From the NCBI GenBank assembly GCA_016928165.1, contig JAFGLH010000199.1, positions 1 to 36,060 of the forward strand: DNA of 36,060 nt, in the 5' to 3' direction. The notes below the pieces were generated by a model, which worked only from the letters and a program-made list of their open reading frames with translations, had not been told where the DNA came from and did not search any database. The position numbers and the translations under genes are program-made. How positions within the stretch are numbered: position 1 is the stretch's first letter; each line of letters starts with the position of its first letter. Below are positions 14,919 to 23,442 of the stretch, one piece after another. The DNA is from Pirellulales bacterium (lineage in GTDB: Bacteria; Planctomycetota; Planctomycetia; Pirellulales; Thermoguttaceae).

Positions 14919-16985
14919 ATGCCCCCTTCCGCGACCAACGCCGACGCCCCATCGAGGCCGCTTGCCGGTCCGCGAAACGATTGGCAAAACGCCTCGAAAT
15001 ATCTTTCTATGTTCATCGACGAGGGGCAGCGGACGCTCGACGAAATCACCGACGCTCTGTTGGCCTGGGAAGAGGGCGGACGCGGCGGCGGGGCGCGGCA
15101 ACTGCTCGTGGCCGCGCACCGGCTGAAAGGCTCGGCCGCCTCGATCGGATTGGAGCGCGTCGCAAAACTCGCCCATCTGACCGAAGACCTGGTGCAAAAG
15201 GCGATCGACGAAGGGGGCGAAGCGACGCCCGAGATCAGCGACGCGATGTTGTCGTTCGCCGACGGTTTGCGCAAGTTCATCGAGCGGCTGCGATTGGGAC
15301 AAACGGACGATTCGCCGCTGGAAGCCCTGGCCGAGCGGTTGACGGCCGCCGCGACGACGGTTCAGCGAACGCGGATCGACGACGAGTTGCATCGAAGCGC
15401 GGCCGCGGCCGTCCGCGAAGACCAGCGCGACTCGACGCTGGTGGGCAAGGTCGTCTTCGAGCCGCACTTGGCGCTGGTCGGTCTGAAGGCCCGGCTGTTG
15501 TACGAAAAGCTCTCCAATTTGGGAGCGGTCCGCTTCTTCCAGCCGCCGGTCGAGGGAATCGAGGAACTCGACGAACTGGGCGACGTCTGCTTCGGCGTCG
15601 TCACGGTCCGCCCCGTCGAAGCGGTCCGCCGCCATGTGCGCGTGGCGGGCATCAAACGGATGGCGATCGAACCGCTCGACGCCCGAAAGAACCGCGCGAT
15701 CGCCGCGGAACCGGCGGCGAAAACGACTTTGGCCGGCAAACCGGCCGAAACCATCCGCGTCGAGGTCGAGCGCCTCGACCGCTTGATGAACCGCGCCGGA
15801 GGGTTGTCGCTGAGCAAGTCGCGGCTGAAGCGGATTGCCGGCGAGTTGAAGCAAGCGGCGGCCGGCAACCGCGAGGTCGAGGCGGTCGTCGCCCGGCTCG
15901 ACGACGCGGTGCACAGTTTGGACCGCGTCGGCGACGAGATTCAACAAGGAATGATGGACCTGCGAATGGCGCCGATCGGGCCGTTGCTGACTCGCTTCCA
16001 CCGCGTCGTCCGCGACGTCGCCCGGGCCGGGGGAAAAGAAATCCGGCTGGTCATCCGCGGCGAGAACACCGAACTGGACAAGCGGATGATCGACGAGTTG
16101 GGCGATCCGTTGATCCACCTGGTGCGCAACGCGGCCGACCACGGGATCGAGTTGCCCGGCCAACGAGCCGCGGCCCAAAAGAACCCGCAAGGAACGATCG
16201 CCATCGAGGCCCGCCATCGCGGCGGAAGCGTCGTCGTCATGCTCGCCGACGACGGACGCGGCATCGACGTGGAAAGACTCGTCGAGAAGGCCGTTGAGAA
16301 AGGACTCGTCGCGGCCGACGCCGCCGCGGAAATGGACCGCCGAGAGAAGCTCCGGCTCGTTTGGTTGCCGGGGCTGAGCACCGCCGAAAACGTCAGCGAC
16401 CTGTCGGGACGCGGGATGGGCATGGACATCGTCCGCGCGAAGATCGAGCAGCTCAACGGCGCCGTCGAACTGGAAAGCAAACCCGGCCGGGGAACGACCG
16501 TGGAGATTAAACTCCCCCTGACGCTGGCGGTATTACCCAGTTTGATGGTGGAAATCGAGAACGAGCCGGTGGCCATCCCCATGGAATCGGTGGCCGAAGT
16601 CGTCGGCGTCGAGCGGCGCGACGCGACCGACGTGCTGGGGCGGCCGACCGTCGTGGTCCGCGATCGGGTCATCGCAATCGTCTCCTTGGCCGATCTGTTC
16701 GGACGCGCCGCAGCGTCGCCCCCTCCGCACGTGTCGCAAACCCAAACCATCGTCGTTTTCGGCTGCGGAGGCCGCCGAATCGGGCTGGCCGTGGACCGCG
16801 TCTTCGGCGAGGAAGACGTGTTGGTCAAGCCGTTGGACGCCAACTGGCGCAACGTGGCGGGCATCGCCGGGGCAAGCATCCTCGGCGACGGACGCGTCTG
16901 CCTGATTCTCGATCCGACCGTTCTGATAGAGGACAAATCGCAAACCAATTTCGACCCCATCAACAACCGGGAGAACGCACCATGA
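14919..16985 (+). CDS. cheA: CheA histidine kinase
   Basis: 688 residues. The HPt (P1) domain has the phosphorylated H67 in AAHRLKGSAASIGLERV. A P2-like segment lies near 170-240. The dimerisation P3 domain is near 280-345. The ATPase (P4) has the N box HLVRNAADHGIE (about 400), the G1 box DDGRGID (about 444) and the G2 box GRGMGMDIV (about 497). A CheW-like P5 domain fills 525-670. The kinase passes phosphate to CheY. Its TGA overlaps the next ATG (ATGA), so cheA and cheC are coupled. Confidence 0.96.
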   Translation: MPPSATNADAPSRPLAGPRNDWQNASKYLSMFIDEGQRTLDEITDALLAWEEGGRGGGARQLLVAAHRLKGSAASIGLERVAKLAHLTEDLVQKAIDEGGEATPEISDAMLSFADGLRKFIERLRLGQTDDSPLEALAERLTAAATTVQRTRIDDELHRSAAAAVREDQRDSTLVGKVVFEPHLALVGLKARLLYEKLSNLGAVRFFQPPVEGIEELDELGDVCFGVVTVRPVEAVRRHVRVAGIKRMAIEPLDARKNRAIAAEPAAKTTLAGKPAETIRVEVERLDRLMNRAGGLSLSKSRLKRIAGELKQAAAGNREVEAVVARLDDAVHSLDRVGDEIQQGMMDLRMAPIGPLLTRFHRVVRDVARAGGKEIRLVIRGENTELDKRMIDELGDPLIHLVRNAADHGIELPGQRAAAQKNPQGTIAIEARHRGGSVVVMLADDGRGIDVERLVEKAVEKGLVAADAAAEMDRREKLRLVWLPGLSTAENVSDLSGRGMGMDIVRAKIEQLNGAVELESKPGRGTTVEIKLPLTLAVLPSLMVEIENEPVAIPMESVAEVVGVERRDATDVLGRPTVVVRDRVIAIVSLADLFGRAAASPPPHVSQTQTIVVFGCGGRRIGLAVDRVFGEEDVLVKPLDANWRNVAGIAGASILGDGRVCLILDPTVLIEDKSQTNFDPINNRENAP

Positions 16986-17599
16986 CTCTACTCTGCCGCG
17001 AAAGCCATATAACCTGCGGCGACCTGCGCGGGCTGTTCGCCGCCGCCACCCGCGAGGCCTCCGAGGCCATGCGCCGTTGGACGAACAGCCCGATCGAATT
17101 GACCCTCGACGAAGTCCGCGAGCTTCCCCTGGAAGACGCCTGCGGAAGGCTGGGCGTCGGCGACGAGCATTTCGCCATGGTGGCGCACACCATCGACGAC
17201 GTCGTCGGCGGCACGCTCGTGCTGATGTTCGACAAAGACAACGGCCGCCGCCTGGCCGCTTCGCTGTTGGGCAAAGGCTCGCAAAACGGCGGCGGGTGGA
17301 GCGAAATGGAAATCTCCGCCCTGACCGAGACCGGCAACATACTCAGTTGCGCCTACGTCAACGCGATCACCCGGCTGATCGACCGCCGACTTGTTCCCTC
17401 GGTCCCCTATTTCGTCAGCGATTACGGAGCGAGCGTGTTGCAACAAGCCTTCGCGGCGCACGCCTCGCTGCGGGACGCGATGCTGGTTTGCCGCACCGGG
17501 TTTCACCACGCGGGCGACGAGTTGAGTTGGTTGCTGATATTCATCCCCACGATCGCGCTCCGCGAGGCGATGGAAGACGCCTTCGTGCATTTACCTTGA
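16982..17599 (+). CDS. cheC: CheC-family phosphatase of CheY-P
   Basis: 205 residues. The active-site signature E-x2-N is present once: E116 and N119 in ALTETGNILSCAYVNAIT, followed by the conserved Pro in LVPSVP. A second site, as in Bacillus CheC, is not obvious, so this may be a one-site (class II or III) member. It hydrolyses CheY-P and binds CheD. ATG 16982 overlaps the cheA stop. The next gene is cheD, its usual partner. Confidence 0.88.
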   Translation: MTLLCRESHITCGDLRGLFAAATREASEAMRRWTNSPIELTLDEVRELPLEDACGRLGVGDEHFAMVAHTIDDVVGGTLVLMFDKDNGRRLAASLLGKGSQNGGGWSEMEISALTETGNILSCAYVNAITRLIDRRLVPSVPYFVSDYGASVLQQAFAAHASLRDAMLVCRTGFHHAGDELSWLLIFIPTIALREAMEDAFVHLP

Positions 17600-17612
17600 A
17601 GCGAGAACCGCT

Positions 17613-18125
17613 ATGATTACGACCATCGAAGAAACAACGCTTCCGGGGGTCGCCGAAACCGGGGTGGAAGCGTCGGTCGGCATGGGGCTGTCGGCGTTGG
17701 CCGCCGCGCCCGACCGGCTGACCGCCATTCTGGGTTCCTGCGTGGGCGTGACCGTCTACTGTCCCGCGCTGCGGCTGGGAATGCTCAGCCACGTCTTGCT
17801 GCCTGATTCCCGAGGGAGGAGCGGCCACCCCGCCAAATTCGCCGATTCCGCCGTGCGTCACATGTGCTCCACGCTCGCGGCGCGCGGCGCGAAGCCCGAC
17901 GAACTGCTGGCCAAAATCGCCGGCGGAGCGAGAATGTTCGGCCGGGGAGTGCATACTCGAATTGGAGAAGAAAACGTGCGGGCGGCCGTCGCCGCGTTGG
18001 ATTCCGCCGGCGTGAGGATCGTCGCCCGCGAGGTTGGCGGCGACATCGGACGCCGCATATCGTTCGACCTGTCCACCGGCTCCGTGACGGTGGAAAGCAT
18101 CGGTCGAGAATCTCGGACCATGTAA
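17613..18125 (+). CDS. cheD: CheD receptor glutamine deamidase
   Basis: 170 residues. The catalytic cysteine C43 (ILGSCVGVTVYCP), H60 (MLSHVLLPDS) and T37 agree with the Cys-His-Thr triad of CheD. GGARMFGRG and GEENVRAAVAALDSAGVRIV, then GGDIGRRISFDLSTG, are conserved. It deamidates receptor glutamines and binds CheC. The start ATG 17613 follows cheC by 13 bases, within an operon. Confidence 0.93.
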   Translation: MITTIEETTLPGVAETGVEASVGMGLSALAAAPDRLTAILGSCVGVTVYCPALRLGMLSHVLLPDSRGRSGHPAKFADSAVRHMCSTLAARGAKPDELLAKIAGGARMFGRGVHTRIGEENVRAAVAALDSAGVRIVAREVGGDIGRRISFDLSTGSVTVESIGRESRTM

Positions 18126-18143
18126 AACAAGGAATAAGCGATT

Positions 18144-18533
18144 ATGTCTAAAACATTGCTTGTTGTTGACGACGCGGCCATCGTCCGCGAGAAGATCAAA
18201 GACGCGGCATGCGAGGCCGGCTGGCGGATCGTCGGAGAGGCCGCCGACGGAAAGGAAGCGGTCCGGCAATTCATCGAAACGCGGCCCACCGTCACGACCC
18301 TCGACCTGGTCATGCCCGAGTTCGACGGCATCTACGCCCTGAAGGAAATCATGGCCGAGGATCAGAACGCCAAGGTGGTGGTCGTTAGCGCGCTGGGACA
18401 AAAGAACGTGCTCAAAGACGCCTTTAAGCTGGGGGCCGCGGACTTCTTGGTCAAACCTTTCGACAGGAAAGCGTTGACCGTTACGCTCGACCAGTTCGCC
18501 TCCAAGGAAGAAACCGTTGCCTGCGCTTCGTAG
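18144..18533 (+). CDS. cheY: CheY-type single-domain response regulator
   Basis: 129 residues. Acidic pocket D9-D10 (LLVVDDAAIV), phosphorylation site D54 (TTLDLVMPEFDG), the switch Ser at 82 (VVSALGQ) and K104 (FLVKPFD). There is no output domain, so it acts by binding a partner, as in flagellar switch control. It is the last gene of the chemosensory operon. AAGGAATAAGCG precedes the ATG. Confidence 0.95.
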   Translation: MSKTLLVVDDAAIVREKIKDAACEAGWRIVGEAADGKEAVRQFIETRPTVTTLDLVMPEFDGIYALKEIMAEDQNAKVVVVSALGQKNVLKDAFKLGAADFLVKPFDRKALTVTLDQFASKEETVACAS

Positions 18534-18578
18534 GACGCGCTGCATCCCGACCGGCCGATGATGGGGTGGGGCAATGAT

Positions 18579-18603
18579 GGGGCGGCAGTTTATCTGCCAC
18601 CCC
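18579..18603. repeat. Degenerate GGGGCGGCAG hairpin repeat
   Basis: Arms GGGGCGGCAG and CTGCCACCCC around TTTAT, between cheY and tmk; a diverged copy of the 6206-6230 family. It could act as a terminator stem but no T-run follows. Confidence 0.75.
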
Positions 18604-18719
18604 AACGACACGACGCGTTGCGACGCGGCGATCGGTTCGCCCCGGGGTGTTGGCCCCCGAAGGCCGATGGTATACAATATCGGCTCGATATTCGACGGCC
18701 AAATCCGCGGGAATCATCC

Positions 18720-19337
18720 ATGTTCATCTCCATCGACGGCGGCGACGGGACGGGCAAATCCACGCAAACCGAGCTGCTCGCGGAATGGCTCCGCGACGGC
18801 GGACGCCGGGTCGTCGTCTGTCGCGACCCGGGCAGCACGCCCCTGGGCGAGGCCGTGCGGAACATACTCCTCGACCGCCACGATCTTCACATCCACCGCC
18901 GAAGCGAGATGCTCCTCTACATGGCCGCCCGGGCGCAGTTGGCCGAAGAGGTCGTCCGCCCGGCGTTGGAGCAGGGTAAAACCGTCCTCAGCGACCGCTA
19001 TCTGCTGGCCAACGTGGTCTATCAAGGCTACGGCGGCGGGCTCGACGTGCCGACGCTTTGGCGGGTGGGGCGCGTCGCCACCGGCGGACTGATGCCCGAG
19101 CTGACCGTGGTCCTCGACGTTCCGCCCGAAACGGCCGCCGCGCGAATCTCCCGGCCGCTGGACCGAATGGAACGTCAAGGGGCGGAGTTTCATGCCCGAG
19201 TGCGCGACGGTTTCCTCGCCGAGGCCGAGCGTTCGCCCGAGCGGATCGTCGTCGTCGACGCCGCCGAATCGATCGAGGAAGTGCAAGAGAGAGTACGGGA
19301 CGTCGTTAAGAAACACTTGAAATACTTGGAAATATGA
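18720..19337 (+). CDS. tmk: Thymidylate kinase
   Basis: 205 residues from ATG 18720. It phosphorylates dTMP to dTDP. The P-loop is FISIDGGDGTGKSTQ; DPGSTPLGEAVRNILL carries the substrate-site region (often REPGGT); LSDRYLLANVVYQGYGG holds the DR(Y/F) motif, and a lid-like GAEFHARVRDGFLAEA follows. HolB follows, an order common in many bacteria (tmk-holB). Confidence 0.95.
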   Translation: MFISIDGGDGTGKSTQTELLAEWLRDGGRRVVVCRDPGSTPLGEAVRNILLDRHDLHIHRRSEMLLYMAARAQLAEEVVRPALEQGKTVLSDRYLLANVVYQGYGGGLDVPTLWRVGRVATGGLMPELTVVLDVPPETAAARISRPLDRMERQGAEFHARVRDGFLAEAERSPERIVVVDAAESIEEVQERVRDVVKKHLKYLEI

Positions 19338-19434
19338 ATAAATCGCGCGTCGTTGTAATAGCTGCTGTGGTGGCAGTTCAACTTCCACTTCAACCTTGCC
19401 CTAACCCCTGATCCCTGACCCCTGACTCCCTGCT

Positions 19435-20484
19435 ATGTGGCACGGCATTGAAGGACACGACGAAGTGGTCGGGCAATTCCGCCGTGCGTTGGCGCGGGGG
19501 CGGTTGGCAAGCAGTTTTCTGTTCGTCGGGCCGGCCGGGATCGGCAAACGGGCCTTCGCCCTGAAATTGGCCCAGGCAATGCTTTGCCAAAACCACCCGG
19601 AAGAGGCGATGGACCCTTGCGGCAAGTGTCCCTCTTGCATCCAAGCAACGGCCGGAACGCACGCCGACATCGACGTGATTGAGAAGCCGGAAGAAAAATC
19701 GTTTATCCCGCTGGAACTGTTGATCGGCGACGCGGAACACCGCCGCCGCGAGGGACTCTGCCACAACATCAGCCTGAAGCCCTCGATGGGCGGGCGGAAA
19801 GTATCCATCATCGACGACGCCGATTATCTGAACGCCGAGGGCGCGAACGCGCTGTTGAAGACGCTCGAAGAGCCGCCGCCCCGGTCCGTGCTGATCCTGA
19901 TCGGCACGACCGAGGCGAAACAACTGCCCACGATCCGTTCCCGCTGTCAACTGGTCCGCTTCCGGCCGCTGCCGACCGAGACGGTCGCCCGACTGCTGAC
20001 GGCGAAATCGTTGGCGCCGGACGACGCGACCGCGCGACGCCTGGCCCAATACGGCGAAGGCAGCGTTCGGCGTGCGGCGGAATTGTCCGATCCGTCGCTT
20101 TGGTCGTTCCGCGATTTGCTCTTCGAGCGGCTTTCCAAGCCGACGATCGACGGGGTGGAACTGTCGCGGATTGTTGCTTCCTTCGTGGACGAGGCGGGCA
20201 GCGAGGCCCCGCCCCGACGTGCCCGATTGCGCCAGGTCGTCGCCTTCGCCGCCGAGTTCCATCGTCGCCTCCTCCGCGCGCAATGCGGCGCGGCGGCTTC
20301 GGCGGACGCCAAACTGGAAGGCCGCGTACGCGAGGCGCTGGACAACGGTCAAAACGATCCCCAATCCACCGCGACCGGCCTGGATCGCTCCCTGGACGCC
20401 GCCGCGCAGATCGAACGGAACGCCAATTTGGCCACCTTGATCGAGTGTTGGGCAAACGATATTGCGGGGGTCGGCGGGCAATAG
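19435..20484 (+). CDS. holB: DNA polymerase III delta-prime-like clamp-loader subunit
   Basis: 349 residues. An AAA+ module with GPAGIGKRAFALKLAQAM (the usual Thr/Ser of the P-loop is Arg, as in non-hydrolysing delta-prime proteins), a zinc cluster (CQNHPEEAMDPCGKCPSC, C at 51, 62, 65, 68), the Walker-B-like SIIDDADYLN and the sensor LLKTLEEPPP. SRC (about 172) is the arginine-finger motif. It clamps and loads the sliding beta ring. ATG 19435 directly abuts a CCCTGA-type tract and has no Shine-Dalgarno sequence. Confidence 0.93.
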   Translation: MWHGIEGHDEVVGQFRRALARGRLASSFLFVGPAGIGKRAFALKLAQAMLCQNHPEEAMDPCGKCPSCIQATAGTHADIDVIEKPEEKSFIPLELLIGDAEHRRREGLCHNISLKPSMGGRKVSIIDDADYLNAEGANALLKTLEEPPPRSVLILIGTTEAKQLPTIRSRCQLVRFRPLPTETVARLLTAKSLAPDDATARRLAQYGEGSVRRAAELSDPSLWSFRDLLFERLSKPTIDGVELSRIVASFVDEAGSEAPPRRARLRQVVAFAAEFHRRLLRAQCGAAASADAKLEGRVREALDNGQNDPQSTATGLDRSLDAAAQIERNANLATLIECWANDIAGVGGQ

Positions 20485-20529
20485 GTCGCCGGCCCTGCGA
20501 CCGCTAAACTTTATCGTTCATCCCATCCT

Positions 20530-20961
20530 TCATCCCTTTTCTCCCTCGCCCTGCAAGGTAAGTACGACGCGTCGAGGGCCGACGCCGCGACGGTGCTCGC
20601 AAAGACAAATCCCTTGCCAGACGCCGAGAGATAGCCGGCCGTTGTGGATTGGCACGGTCAACGAGCAACCCAACAGCGTGGATTTAACGTGGCTGGGCAT
20701 GTCGTCGGGGCCTTCGTCGCAATGACGATAGGGAAAATCTTCCGGGGCCAGTTTGTCGAGCACCCGATCCAAATCGGTCAAAACGTCCGGGTCGGCGTTC
20801 TCGGCGATCGACAGCGACGCGGAAGTGTGCTTGAGAAACAGGTGCAGCAGGCCGGTGCGAATTTGCGCCATCTCCGGCAGGGCGTCGAGCACCGTTTGGG
20901 TAATGCCGTGGATGCCCGGCGAAAACTTGGGCAGTTGAATCTCGCGTTGCAGCCAAGTCAC
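20530..20961 (-). CDS. YjbQ-family protein (secondary thiamine-phosphate synthase-like)
   Basis: 143 residues from GTG 20961, which matches the family's usual length; longer starts would add non-conserved residues. TGLLHLFLKHTSASLSIAEN carries the conserved HTS, followed by DPDVLTDLDRVLDKL, then GPDDMPSHVKSTLLGCSLTV and QGICLCEHRRG. Members are small beta-fold proteins with poorly known function; some complement thiE. It converges with holB. Confidence 0.9.
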   Translation of the reverse strand: MTWLQREIQLPKFSPGIHGITQTVLDALPEMAQIRTGLLHLFLKHTSASLSIAENADPDVLTDLDRVLDKLAPEDFPYRHCDEGPDDMPSHVKSTLLGCSLTVPIHNGRLSLGVWQGICLCEHRRGVGPRRVVLTLQGEGEKG

Positions 20962-21235
20962 GGTTTGCCTCGATCTAGAGAAAAGGGGGCCGCCGAAAAG
21001 AAATGTAAGCAAAACGCTTGACTTTGATCAGTTCTCGGTAATAATGATATGTTTTACCCCTCCCGGATCGGGCAAACAAGGCATTGGAATCAGGTTTTGC
21101 TCGATAAGCGAGGCGTATCGGCCGCCGTTGGTTGCATTGCGGAACCCAACCGCCGACGGCAGCAGGGGGCTAGCCCCCCCTGTAAATTGCGGTTGTGTTC
21201 CGTTCGTTTTGTGTTTTCGATGGAGTGGATAGCTG

Positions 21236-21451
21236 ATGAGGAACGTGTTTGAAGCGATTTTAGAGTGTGGGCATGACGAGGATTTCATGCCCGTGGAGTC
21301 GGATGACTTCGCCGCGACCGAAGCGCCCGCCGGTTCGCGCGCGAAGATCGATATTTTGGCAGAGCGGGTGCTCCGTGGACAGCCGTTGTGGCATCCATGC
21401 GACCGTTCCGACTATAGCGGCCTGACCGGGGCCGTTCGACCCCGCGCTTGA
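21236..21451 (+). CDS. Small planctomycete-type protein, unknown function
   Basis: 71 residues. RNVFEAILECGHDEDFMPVE is acidic; GSRAKIDILAERVLRGQPLW then HPCDRSDY resembles small proteins I recall from planctomycetes with an ...KI..L..RV..GQPLWHP-DR.DY pattern. No domain can be named. ATG 21236 has no strong Shine-Dalgarno sequence. It is a likely real gene because of its pattern, but coding status is moderate. Confidence 0.5.
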   Translation: MRNVFEAILECGHDEDFMPVESDDFAATEAPAGSRAKIDILAERVLRGQPLWHPCDRSDYSGLTGAVRPRA

Positions 21452-21485
21452 GAAGTCTGAAATAGGTGGTATTGCAGCAGTGGTT

Positions 21486-21510
21486 GGGGTGGCAGTTGAA
21501 CTGCCACCCC
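21486..21510. repeat. GGGGTGGCAGTT hairpin repeat, copy 2
   Basis: Perfect copy of the 6206-6230 palindrome, with arms extended by GTT/AAC to 21483-21513. It sits between the small gene at 21236 and csrA, both of which end toward it, so it may be a shared terminator stem. Confidence 0.9.
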
Positions 21511-21546
21511 AACAAACCACAAGGAATTTCCTCCCCTTTCGCCCTG

Positions 21547-21735
21547 CTAAGCGGACTCCTTCATCTTCAACGACGCCTCGGACCGGCGCGGTTCCAATTC
21601 GCCCCGCAAAATCAAGATGTCCGATGGCGCCTCGATCCCCAAGCGGACGCGGTCGCCCGCCACTCTGACCACGGTTACGACAATCTCCTCGCCGAGTTTG
21701 ATTCGCTCGCTCTCGCGCCTGGATAAGACCAACAT
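21547..21735 (-). CDS. csrA: CsrA carbon storage regulator (RNA-binding)
   Basis: 62 residues from ATG 21735, chosen because the family starts MLVLSRRESE and GGAGG lies eight bases upstream; an in-frame ATG at 21750 overlaps that Shine-Dalgarno and is unlikely. IKLGEEIVVTVVRVAGDRVR and LGIEAPSDILILRGEL are conserved. CsrA binds GGA loops in mRNA leaders and changes translation; the csrA leader itself holds a GGA (ATGGAGG), consistent with self-control. Confidence 0.96.
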   Translation of the reverse strand: MLVLSRRESERIKLGEEIVVTVVRVAGDRVRLGIEAPSDILILRGELEPRRSEASLKMKESA

Positions 21736-21810
21736 ATATGAAACCTCCATGCAATGGTATGATACTTAAATATCCGTCGGCGAGTCGCTTCGATCGCGGC
21801 GTATTCCTTT

Positions 21811-22107
21811 TTACGCGGCGGCCGATTCCCGTATCGGCCTCTTGAGCAGTTGGGTCTTGAGAAACCGTTCTCCGTGGCAGCCGTAGAACAGCACCTGATT
21901 GTGATCGGTTTCCCAAATGGCTGTGAACTTGGTGGCACGCGGCCCGTGTAGGCAAAAATAGATTCCGCAGGGTTTGCCGCCGCGAAGCAATACCCTTTCG
22001 GTCAGCGAAAAGACTCCTTTTTGAAGTTGATATCTGGTGCAAATTGTCGTGTTGACGTAGTCTCGAAGATCATGGACGCTTTCAATCTGTTGAAAACGAG
22101 TCAACAT
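21811..22107 (-). CDS. Small conserved hypothetical protein near csrA
   Basis: 98 residues. LTRFQQIESVHDLRDYVNTT, then TERVLLRGGKPCGIYFCLHG, then TAIWETDHNQVLFYGCHGER with FLKTQLLKRP. I recognise no named family, but the pattern looks structured and the start ATG 22107 has GGAGG upstream. It lies directly upstream of csrA on the same strand, 75 bases apart, which suggests co-transcription. Confidence 0.65.
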   Translation of the reverse strand: MLTRFQQIESVHDLRDYVNTTICTRYQLQKGVFSLTERVLLRGGKPCGIYFCLHGPRATKFTAIWETDHNQVLFYGCHGERFLKTQLLKRPIRESAAA

Positions 22108-22405
22108 TGTTGTGAATAATCCTCCAGATTGGGCGGGAAGCTGAAATAATAAGGGGCTTCTCGCGGACGGGATAATATGGGGTGAATGCCAGCAAAGAAA
22201 ACTATCGGCAATTTAAGATAAAAAGTTCGCTTGAGTATTCCGGGTATTTTCGGGGTCTTGCAAAATTAAACCAGACTTTGACGGTTGCTTATTCCAAGCA
22301 ACACAATGAGTTCGGGCAACTACTGTCCGATTGGCGTCGCCCGACGCGGCTTTTTGTCTAAAGTCCGACCGACCCGGAAAAACCGATCCCCGCACCATTT
22401 TTCGC

Positions 22406-23368
22406 CTATTTTGCTTCGCCGGCGTATGCGGAGTACGCCTCTGAAACTCGTCCGCGTCGCTCGTCTCCGCGATGCAACAAAATGCGGTATCGAAGTGTAA
22501 TTTCCTCGCCGGGCGAAAGGGTTTTTTCCCCGCCCGATTGCTTCCCCTCTGTAAAGTCGCGCATCCCGAACGGGTTCGCCGCCAGCAGGCCGTATGGTCT
22601 TACGTGCCAGTATGTGGGAAAGCGAAAGCTGTCTGGATGGTTCAACACGGCAATGCCGACCGTTTGGCCGTCGATCGGGCCGTGATAGTCGATCCATTCG
22701 GCCGGCCGGCCCCACGCGTCCAGATCCACCTGTCCCCGACTGTTGACGATCCGCCCTCCCCGGCCGGCGTCGACGCGGAGGGTGTCGGCCACGCGGATGC
22801 CGAACGCCCCTTCCTTCGTATCGCCGAAGGTTACCGGACCGTCGGTCGCTTTCAGCGCGATGTCGAAGTCGATCCATCGGGTGTCTCCGTCGGCGTCAAA
22901 GCGGAGCGTCCGATGATCTTCGCAGACTTTCTTGCCGTCGGGGTCGAGCCAGGCGTTTCGCGTTTCGATTACCGCCGGCCGACCGCCGGACAGCTTGACG
23001 AACTCGACGTGCTTGATCGTGCCGACCCGTTCCCCCTCGGCCCAAAAATTCACTCCGTTCACATCTCCGTGCGTGAACCACAATGAGCGATGGTGCGGAT
23101 GGTCCTTCTTTTTCTCGCCCGGATTGTCCGCCATCGGATAATCGCGGGTCATTCGCTTGCCGGTCGGGCCAATGATCGGCCAGAGGACGGGCTTGGCGCC
23201 CGAGCGAATCAGATATTCGGCGAACAACCGTCCGTCGATTTTCACCGCCGCGCCGCCCTCGGAGCGATCGACGGTAATTTCTACTGCAAGAGCATCGGGA
23301 TGCGGGAGAAATGAGACTATTGGTAGAACAAAGCATAGTACAACAAAGCACGTTGGCGGGCGGTTCAC
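22406..23368 (-). CDS. Secreted DUF6807/PmoA-like protein
   Basis: 320 residues from GTG 23368, chosen because GGAGGAG lies just upstream and a signal peptide follows (NRPPTCFVVLCFVLPIVSFL). The family signature is the His-rich DHPHHRSLWFTHGDVNGVNF, with FWAEGERVGTI and the C-terminal FPTYWHVRPYGLLAANPFGM. DUF6807 proteins are abundant in planctomycetes and other polymer degraders and are named after a methane-oxygenase misannotation; the fold resembles carbohydrate-binding beta-sandwiches. No enzyme activity can be assigned. An alternative start is ATG 23416. Confidence 0.9.
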   Translation of the reverse strand: MNRPPTCFVVLCFVLPIVSFLPHPDALAVEITVDRSEGGAAVKIDGRLFAEYLIRSGAKPVLWPIIGPTGKRMTRDYPMADNPGEKKKDHPHHRSLWFTHGDVNGVNFWAEGERVGTIKHVEFVKLSGGRPAVIETRNAWLDPDGKKVCEDHRTLRFDADGDTRWIDFDIALKATDGPVTFGDTKEGAFGIRVADTLRVDAGRGGRIVNSRGQVDLDAWGRPAEWIDYHGPIDGQTVGIAVLNHPDSFRFPTYWHVRPYGLLAANPFGMRDFTEGKQSGGEKTLSPGEEITLRYRILLHRGDERRGRVSEAYSAYAGEAK

Positions 23369-23442
23369 GGGTCTCCTCCAGGTATGGGGCCACACCCATG
23401 ATATGCGAACGCCCATGGGTCCGCAAGCAAAAAAGAAGGGGT

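Noticed and set aside
22334-22357. GCGTCGCCCGACGC followed by a T-run as a plus-strand terminator.
   Set aside because: The stem is short and no plus-strand gene ends upstream; it may be chance.
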